Assembly (NCBI GenBank): GCA_964620345.1
Contig: CAZUHK010000034.1
Coordinates: 1-19,762 of the forward strand
Direction of reading: 5' to 3'
Origin: CAZUHK01 sp964620345
Lineage (GTDB): Bacteria; Planctomycetota; Phycisphaerae; Phycisphaerales; Zrk34
Length of the DNA: 19,762 bases
Both the position numbers and the translations under genes were made by a program. This document shows, in pieces, positions 16,080 through 19,762 of this stretch. How positions within the stretch are numbered: position 1 is the stretch's first letter; each line of letters opens with the position of its first letter. The notes below the pieces were generated by a model that was given only the letters and a program-made list of their open reading frames with translations, did not search any database and was not told the DNA's origin.

Positions 16080-16576
16080 CACGACTTCGTGTGCTCCCCA
16101 AAGACGTGCGAGATCTTATGGAGCATCACGTCGGCGTTGACGTCGTCGGCCGAGGGCTTGTCCAGGGCGTGGACGACCATCTCGTCGGTGTGGATGTCCA
16201 CGGTGAGCGTGCCGGGGGTGAGGGTGATCGAGCAGCCCAGCAGCGTCAGCGCCCGGTCATCGGTCAGGCCCGGCCGGCGTTTGAGCAACCGCGGCTCGAT
16301 CGCCAGGCCCGGCCAGAGCACCAGCTTCGCCACGCGCAGGTTGGAGATGAATATCTGCCACAACTGCCACGGCACGAACAGCAGGAAGCGAACCAGCGGA
16401 AACGCCGGGCCGGCCTGTCGCGGGGTCGCCAGCGCCGCGGCCACCGCCGCGCCCGCCACGCCCCAAGCCACGTGGAACGCATCGAACTTGCCCGACAGCC
16501 CCAGCCAGATCGCCAGGAGGATGGCGAACAGCAGCGCGAACCGGGTGATCTTCAGGGTAAGTCCCATGCCGGCCAT
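16079..16576 (-). CDS. mrpE: MrpE-like antiporter subunit
   Basis: This is a 165-aa protein of the MnhE family (PF01899). Two amino-terminal helices (FALLFAILLAIWLGLSG and a second Ala-rich one) precede the conserved WQLWQIFISNLRVAKLVLWP segment. The cytosolic part carries the SITLTPGTLTVDI signature. It is the first gene of the Mrp-type run, after a 141-bp gap. Three starts are possible: TTG 16618, ATG 16576 and ATG 16567. I chose 16576 because of its distance to an upstream AGG and the normal family length, but the start is uncertain. Confidence 0.9.
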   Translation of the reverse strand: MAGMGLTLKITRFALLFAILLAIWLGLSGKFDAFHVAWGVAGAAVAAALATPRQAGPAFPLVRFLLFVPWQLWQIFISNLRVAKLVLWPGLAIEPRLLKRRPGLTDDRALTLLGCSITLTPGTLTVDIHTDEMVVHALDKPSADDVNADVMLHKISHVFGEHTKS

Positions 16577-16666
16577 CCGTTGCCTGCGCGCCTCGCCTGA
16601 GGTCGCCGCGGTGAGCAAGATCGCGGCCGCCGCGCCGCCGCGATCGGGTCTGTGGGGGGAGCGCGG

Positions 16667-16695
16667 ATGGTATCGGTTGCCGACGGGACTGTCCA
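16667..16695 (-). promoter_or_regulatory. Candidate promoter of the Mrp-type operon
   Basis: Minus-strand TGGACA (16695-16690) and TACCAT (16672-16667) are 17 bp apart, a good sigma70-like fit in the gap between queG and mrpE. The predicted leader is about 85 nt. Just upstream, after the queG stop, GATTcaACCC-acgc-GGGTAATC could form a small hairpin, but no T-tract follows. Confidence 0.4.
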
Positions 16696-16717
16696 GATTA
16701 CCCGCGTGGGTTGAATC

Positions 16718-17746
16718 TCACCCGACGCCCACCGCGGCAAGCGCCCGCCGCGCGGTGCGCCGGACCATCGCCGGCTCGCGCTCATCGGCGGCCAGGCCTT
16801 CGAGCCGCGCACGGATGCGCTCATCGGCGGTTTGGCGCAACCGGTTGCCCGCGACGATCACGGCGTTGCGCTTCATCATGGCCAGCTTCGCCCGCTTCAT
16901 CGCCGAGCCGCGGAACGCGGCCCGCCGGTCGTCCTCGGTCCAGTCCAGCACGTCCAGCGCGTCGAAGTCGAAGTCGACGTCGAGCCGGTCATTGCCCGGC
17001 GGTGGGGTGTCGGAACCATCGGCTCGCCCGGCCTTGTTCACGTACGGACACACATCCTGGCAGACGTCGCAGCCGAACAGCCATTGGCTCATCGGCCGGT
17101 GGTATTGCTCGTCGATGTCGCCGCGGTGTTCGATGGTGAGGTAGCTGATGCATTTGGTCGCATCGACCGACCAGGGCGTGATCGCATCGGTCGGGCAGGC
17201 GTCGATGCAGCGTGTGCAGGTGCCGCAGTGTTCGCCGGCCGGCTCGTCGGTCGCGATCGCGAGCGTGGTGACGATCTGGCCCAGCAGCAGGTGCGAGCCG
17301 CGCTCGCGGTTGAGCAGCAACGTGTGCTTGCCGATCCACCCCAGCCCCCCGCGCGCCGCGTGCTCGCGCTCCATGATCGGCGCGGTATCGACGCACGCCC
17401 GGAACCGTTCATCGGGCCAGCGCTGCCCCAACGCATCGGCCATCGCGTGCAGGCGCTTCTTGATGACCTTGTGATAGTCGCGGACCTGGGCGTACCGTGC
17501 GAGATCATCGCGCCGCGGCGGGGGAATCTCATCGGCCACGCAGATCACGCTGCGCGCCCCGTCCAGCAGTTTCCGGGGGTCCAGCCGCGCCTCGACGTTA
17601 TTCGCCAGCCAGGCCATTTCCCCGTGCTTGCCCGCCGCCAACCACCGCCGGAAGAAATCACCATGAGCCGAGCGCGCCGCTTCGCAGACGCCGCACATCG
17701 CAAAGCCGTGTTCCGTTGCGAGTTGTTTGACGTACTCACTCGCCAC
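16718..17746 (-). CDS. queG: Epoxyqueuosine reductase QueG
   Basis: QueG reduces epoxyqueuosine to queuosine in tRNA, the last step of queuosine synthesis, using cobalamin and two [4Fe-4S] clusters. The 342-aa protein has D120 in VDTAPIMERE, matching the proposed catalytic Asp, and GGLGWIGKHTLLLN (133-146). The ferredoxin-like cysteines are C174, C177, C180 and C184, then C226, C229 and C233 (GCDVCQDVCP), with C199 between. The carboxy part (about 280-342) is a short HEAT-like helical tail. It is somewhat shorter than the 380-aa E. coli protein. The ATG lies 11 bp inside queD, so the two are probably co-translated. Confidence 0.94.
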   Translation of the reverse strand: MASEYVKQLATEHGFAMCGVCEAARSAHGDFFRRWLAAGKHGEMAWLANNVEARLDPRKLLDGARSVICVADEIPPPRRDDLARYAQVRDYHKVIKKRLHAMADALGQRWPDERFRACVDTAPIMEREHAARGGLGWIGKHTLLLNRERGSHLLLGQIVTTLAIATDEPAGEHCGTCTRCIDACPTDAITPWSVDATKCISYLTIEHRGDIDEQYHRPMSQWLFGCDVCQDVCPYVNKAGRADGSDTPPPGNDRLDVDFDFDALDVLDWTEDDRRAAFRGSAMKRAKLAMMKRNAVIVAGNRLRQTADERIRARLEGLAADEREPAMVRRTARRALAAVGVG

Positions 17747-18098
17747 GGTAGTGGCACGCGGTGGTGCAGGTTTCGTGAACGATCACCTCGTCCAGCAGCG
17801 GCAGTTGCGGCCGGACCTTGTCCCAGATCCACCGCGCCAGGTTCTCGGCGGTGGGGTTGGCCAGCCCTTCGATCTCGTTGAGCACGTAGTGATCGAGTGC
17901 CTTTTCGACCGGTGCGATCGCCGCCTTCATCACGCCGTAGTCGATGAGATATCCCTCGGCCTCATCCACCTCGCCGGCGACGATCACGTCGATGTGAAAC
18001 GAATGCCCGTGCATCCGCCGACACTTGTGCCCCTCCGGGAACGTCGGCAGCCAATGAGCGGCTTCAAAGCTGAACGATTTGGCGAGACGAACATTCAC
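17736..18098 (-). CDS. queD: 6-carboxy-5,6,7,8-tetrahydropterin synthase QueD
   Basis: QueD converts dihydroneopterin triphosphate to 6-carboxytetrahydropterin, the first committed step to preQ0 and queuosine. The 120-aa product has the zinc ligands H15 (FEAAHWLP), H30 and H32 (MHGHS), and the catalytic C26 (HKCRRMHGH). NPTAENLARWIWD (81-93) and the end motif VHETCTTACHYRG follow. The GTG at 18098 is preferred because the family start (M-x-VRLAKSFSFEAAHWL) lines up there; no in-frame ATG is close. No Shine-Dalgarno is obvious. A TAGAAT -10-like box (18142-18137) lies about 40 nt upstream, with no good -35. Other preQ0 genes (queE, queC) are absent from the window. Confidence 0.93.
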   Translation of the reverse strand: MNVRLAKSFSFEAAHWLPTFPEGHKCRRMHGHSFHIDVIVAGEVDEAEGYLIDYGVMKAAIAPVEKALDHYVLNEIEGLANPTAENLARWIWDKVRPQLPLLDEVIVHETCTTACHYRGE

Positions 18099-18292
18099 AA
18101 CGATTGGCCAGGAAGAACGAAGGTCGCGAAGAGAGCATTCTATCCCGGCTTGTTCACCTTTGGACTGAAAAAAGCCGCCTTCGTGTGGAAGGTGATCCCC
18201 TAATCCCGGACGGCCGGTTAAGGTGGCTCGGCGGCGTGACGTGTTCGTAACGGCGGCGGTTGATCGACACCCTGAAGTTTGTGACAATTTGC

Positions 18293-18322
18293 TTGTCCTC
18301 GGGGCCGGGTGTGGGGTATATT
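18293..18322 (+). promoter_or_regulatory. Candidate promoter of the cold-shock gene
   Basis: TTGTCC (18293-18298) and TATATT (18317-18322) are 18 bp apart, giving a start near 18329. The interval between this promoter and queD (18099-18292) contains no gene I can support. Confidence 0.4.
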
Positions 18323-18328
18323 GATGGG

Positions 18329-18580
18329 GTCATATCACGCAGTGCGTATTGCGGCTCGTGCGGTGGATTCACCTTCCAGGACGCCTCACGGCGACGCCGG
18401 GCGGGCCGAGTGAATGGCTGCGGGACGCGGAGGTGGCGGCGGGTACAACCCGCCGATCGCGCAACCCGGTAGCCGAAGTGAACGGGTCAGGCCCAACTCA
18501 CATCAAATCGGGCCTGACGAACGCAGGGCACGCGACACGGAGTTTCACATCTTCCGTGTGCCCGAAGTTGGAGGTTTGCC
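18329..18580 (+). promoter_or_regulatory. Long structured 5' leader of the cold-shock gene
   Basis: About 250 nt separate the predicted start site from the ATG at 18581, and no supported ORF fills them. Three perfect inverted repeats stand in a row. CGGCGGGT-aca-ACCCGCCG is at 18437-18455. GTCAGGCCC, a 15-nt loop, then GGGCCTGAC is at 18486-18518. ACACGGA, an 11-nt loop, then TCCGTGT is at 18535-18559, with outer GGGC/GCCC arms (18526-18529 and 18560-18563). The last hairpin ends 6 nt before the GGAGG ribosome site (18570-18574). Leaders of this length control mRNA stability and translation in E. coli cspA; a similar thermosensor role is an inference. A separate small RNA is an alternative. 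Confidence 0.45.
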
Positions 18581-18853
18581 ATGTCGCATCGTGGACCGGT
18601 CAAGTGGTTCGATCCGAAGAAGGGGTACGGCTTCATCGTGGGGCCCGACGGGCAGGACGTGTTCGTCCATTACTCGCAGATTCAGGCCGACGGCTTCCGC
18701 CTGCTCAAGGACGGGGAGGAGGTTGACTACGACCTGGTGGAAGGGGATAAGGGGTGGCAGGCGCGGCAGGTGCATCGGCGTGACGTGTCGGTGAACGGCG
18801 AGGCCGTGGCCGACACGATGCGCAGCCGCGAGCACAGTCGCAGCGAGCACTAG
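18581..18853 (+). CDS. Cold-shock-domain protein
   Basis: This 90-aa single-strand nucleic-acid-binding protein is likely an RNA chaperone. Residues 4-68 form a cold-shock domain with RNP1 KGYGFI (14-19) and RNP2 VFVHYS (27-32), followed by DGFRLLKDGEEVDYDLVEG. W9 and the aromatic residues of the binding face are present. It starts WFDPKKGYGF, where most relatives have WFN.EKGFGF. A tail of about 22 residues after the domain, rich in Arg, Ser and His, is longer than in CspA. The start is fixed by GGAGG 6 nt upstream. It is transcribed away from queD. Confidence 0.93.
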   Translation: MSHRGPVKWFDPKKGYGFIVGPDGQDVFVHYSQIQADGFRLLKDGEEVDYDLVEGDKGWQARQVHRRDVSVNGEAVADTMRSREHSRSEH

Positions 18854-18930
18854 CACGGGCGCGGGCGCATGCCGCGTGTGGCGGCGGTCGCGGCCCGGCG
18901 CGAGGCCGACCGCGACGCGATGGGGCGTTC

Positions 18931-19762
18931 ATGCAACCGTTGCATTGGTTACTGCTTGGAATCGGCCTGGGCGTGGCGGGGATGGTGCCGCTGGCCTGGC
19001 TGGCGGCGCGGCGTAGCGAACGCCGCGAGCGGGCGCTGCACCAGCGCGCCGCGGCCGCCGAGCGCATGGCGGAGATGGGCGCGATGACCGGCGGATTGGC
19101 CCACGAGATCAAGAACCCGCTGTCGACGATCGGGCTGAACCTGCAGTTGCTGGCCGAGAGCGTCCAGGACGCTGCGGTCGGCCCGCCGCACGCGGGCCGC
19201 CTGAAGCGACGGATCGATTCACTCAACGCGGAGATCGAGCACCTGCGGGGGATCCTGGAGGACTTCCTTCGTTTCGCCGGCCGCATGCAACTGGAGCGCG
19301 AGCCGACCGACCTGAACCAACTGCTGGAGGAGGTCGCGGATTTTTACACGCCCCAGGCCGAGCAGTCGGGCGTGCAGTTGCGGACGCAATTGGCCGCAGG
19401 GCTGCCACAGGTGCCGGTGGATCGGTCGCTGATCAAGCAGGCGCTGCTGAACCTGTTGATCAACGCGACGCAGGCGATGGTGCAGGCGCGGTACGCCAAG
19501 ACGCCTCACGGCGGCTCGACCGAGTTGATGCTCCGTACGCAGGCGGGCGCCGACGGCGTGGAACTGCACGTGACCGACACCGGCCCGGGCATCGATGAGG
19601 CCAACCGCCGGCGGATATTCGATCCCTACTTCAGCACCAAGGCCGGCGGCTCGGGCCTGGGTCTGCCGACCACGCGGCGCATCGCGATCGAACACGGCGG
19701 GGAATTGCGCATGCACAGCGAGGTGGGCAAGGGCAGCGACTTCGTGATCGCGTTGCCGAGCG
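18931..19762 (+). CDS. Membrane-anchored histidine kinase (3' end outside window)
   Basis: The reading frame is open from ATG 18931 to the window end (277 codons, no stop). Residues 5-26 form one membrane helix, then a short Arg/Ala-rich coil leads to the HisKA domain with H58 in LAHEIKNPLSTI. The ATPase domain shows the N box (LLNLLINATQAM, N174 and N178), G1 DTGPGID (216-222), F box FDPYFSTK and G2 GGSGLGLPT (239-247). The order and spacing are those of NtrB/ZraS-like kinases. There is no PAS, HAMP or periplasmic sensor, so the signal is unknown. A partner response regulator probably lies beyond the window. Confidence 0.92.
   Translation, partial: MQPLHWLLLGIGLGVAGMVPLAWLAARRSERRERALHQRAAAAERMAEMGAMTGGLAHEIKNPLSTIGLNLQLLAESVQDAAVGPPHAGRLKRRIDSLNAEIEHLRGILEDFLRFAGRMQLEREPTDLNQLLEEVADFYTPQAEQSGVQLRTQLAAGLPQVPVDRSLIKQALLNLLINATQAMVQARYAKTPHGGSTELMLRTQAGADGVELHVTDTGPGIDEANRRRIFDPYFSTKAGGSGLGLPTTRRIAIEHGGELRMHSEVGKGSDFVIALPS

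Noticed and set aside
9111..16576. Complete respiratory complex I or membrane hydrogenase operon
   Set aside because: No iron-sulfur, flavin or NiFe subunit is encoded; only antiporter and Mrp-type membrane subunits are present.
18168..18192. Minus-strand hairpin CCTTC-cacac-GAAGG followed by T6, a possible intrinsic terminator
   Set aside because: The stem is only 5 bp, with 4 nt between it and the T-run, and no gene upstream on that strand would need it.
18099..18200. preQ1 riboswitch before queD
   Set aside because: I found no preQ1-I aptamer pattern (a small hairpin with an A-rich tail pairing into its loop) in the queD upstream region.
18154..18372. 72-codon minus-strand frame between queD and the cold-shock gene
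   Set aside because: No recognisable domain, no ribosome site, and it runs antisense through the predicted cold-shock promoter.
18486..18518. GGTCAGGCCC segment resembling the SRP RNA core
   Set aside because: The conserved GGAAGG...AGCAGC tetraloop and asymmetric loop are missing; the segment instead forms a simple perfect hairpin with a 15-nt loop.

Overview
The window is GC-rich, tightly packed bacterial DNA carrying housekeeping genes beside two large ion-transport gene clusters. There are no phage, transposon, CRISPR, tRNA or rRNA signs. Gene content and style suggest a planctomycete-type bacterium, perhaps Phycisphaerae: high GC, frequent GTG/TTG starts, ATGA overlaps, DUF4258/DUF2283 pair, a sensor-less PAS-free histidine kinase. 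This placement is an inference; no marker gene settles it.

Left part (110-4100): pyrC (dihydroorotase) reads leftward. Facing it rightward are a frameshifted DUF4258 gene, a DUF2283 gene, a pdxA-family dehydrogenase and a Gfo/Idh/MocA oxidoreductase whose start overlaps the pdxA stop. Three starts here (pyrC, DUF4258, pdxA) have a -10-like hexamer 6-10 nt upstream, suggesting leaderless or nearly leaderless messages.

Middle left (4142-9106, plus strand): a PTS EIIA-domain protein, a PII-like small protein and three consecutive CPA2-type cation/proton antiporters. The last two antiporters are close paralogues. The first lacks the acidic TM5 residue. The proposed reading is a cation-antiport module controlled by two soluble signalling domains.

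Middle right (16576 down to 9111, minus strand): a ten-gene run in the order mrpE, F, G, an MbhD/MbhE-like fusion, mrpB, C, D, a NuoL/MrpA-like subunit, a 70-aa membrane protein and a third large antiporter-like subunit. The order matches the sodium module of archaeal Mbh complexes, but no hydrogenase or NADH dehydrogenase peripheral subunit is present. The two ion-transport clusters converge with only 4 bp between their stop codons.

Right end: queD and queG (queuosine synthesis) overlap by 11 bp and read leftward. Divergent from them is a cold-shock-domain gene with a long predicted leader holding three hairpins, then a membrane-anchored histidine kinase cut by the window edge.
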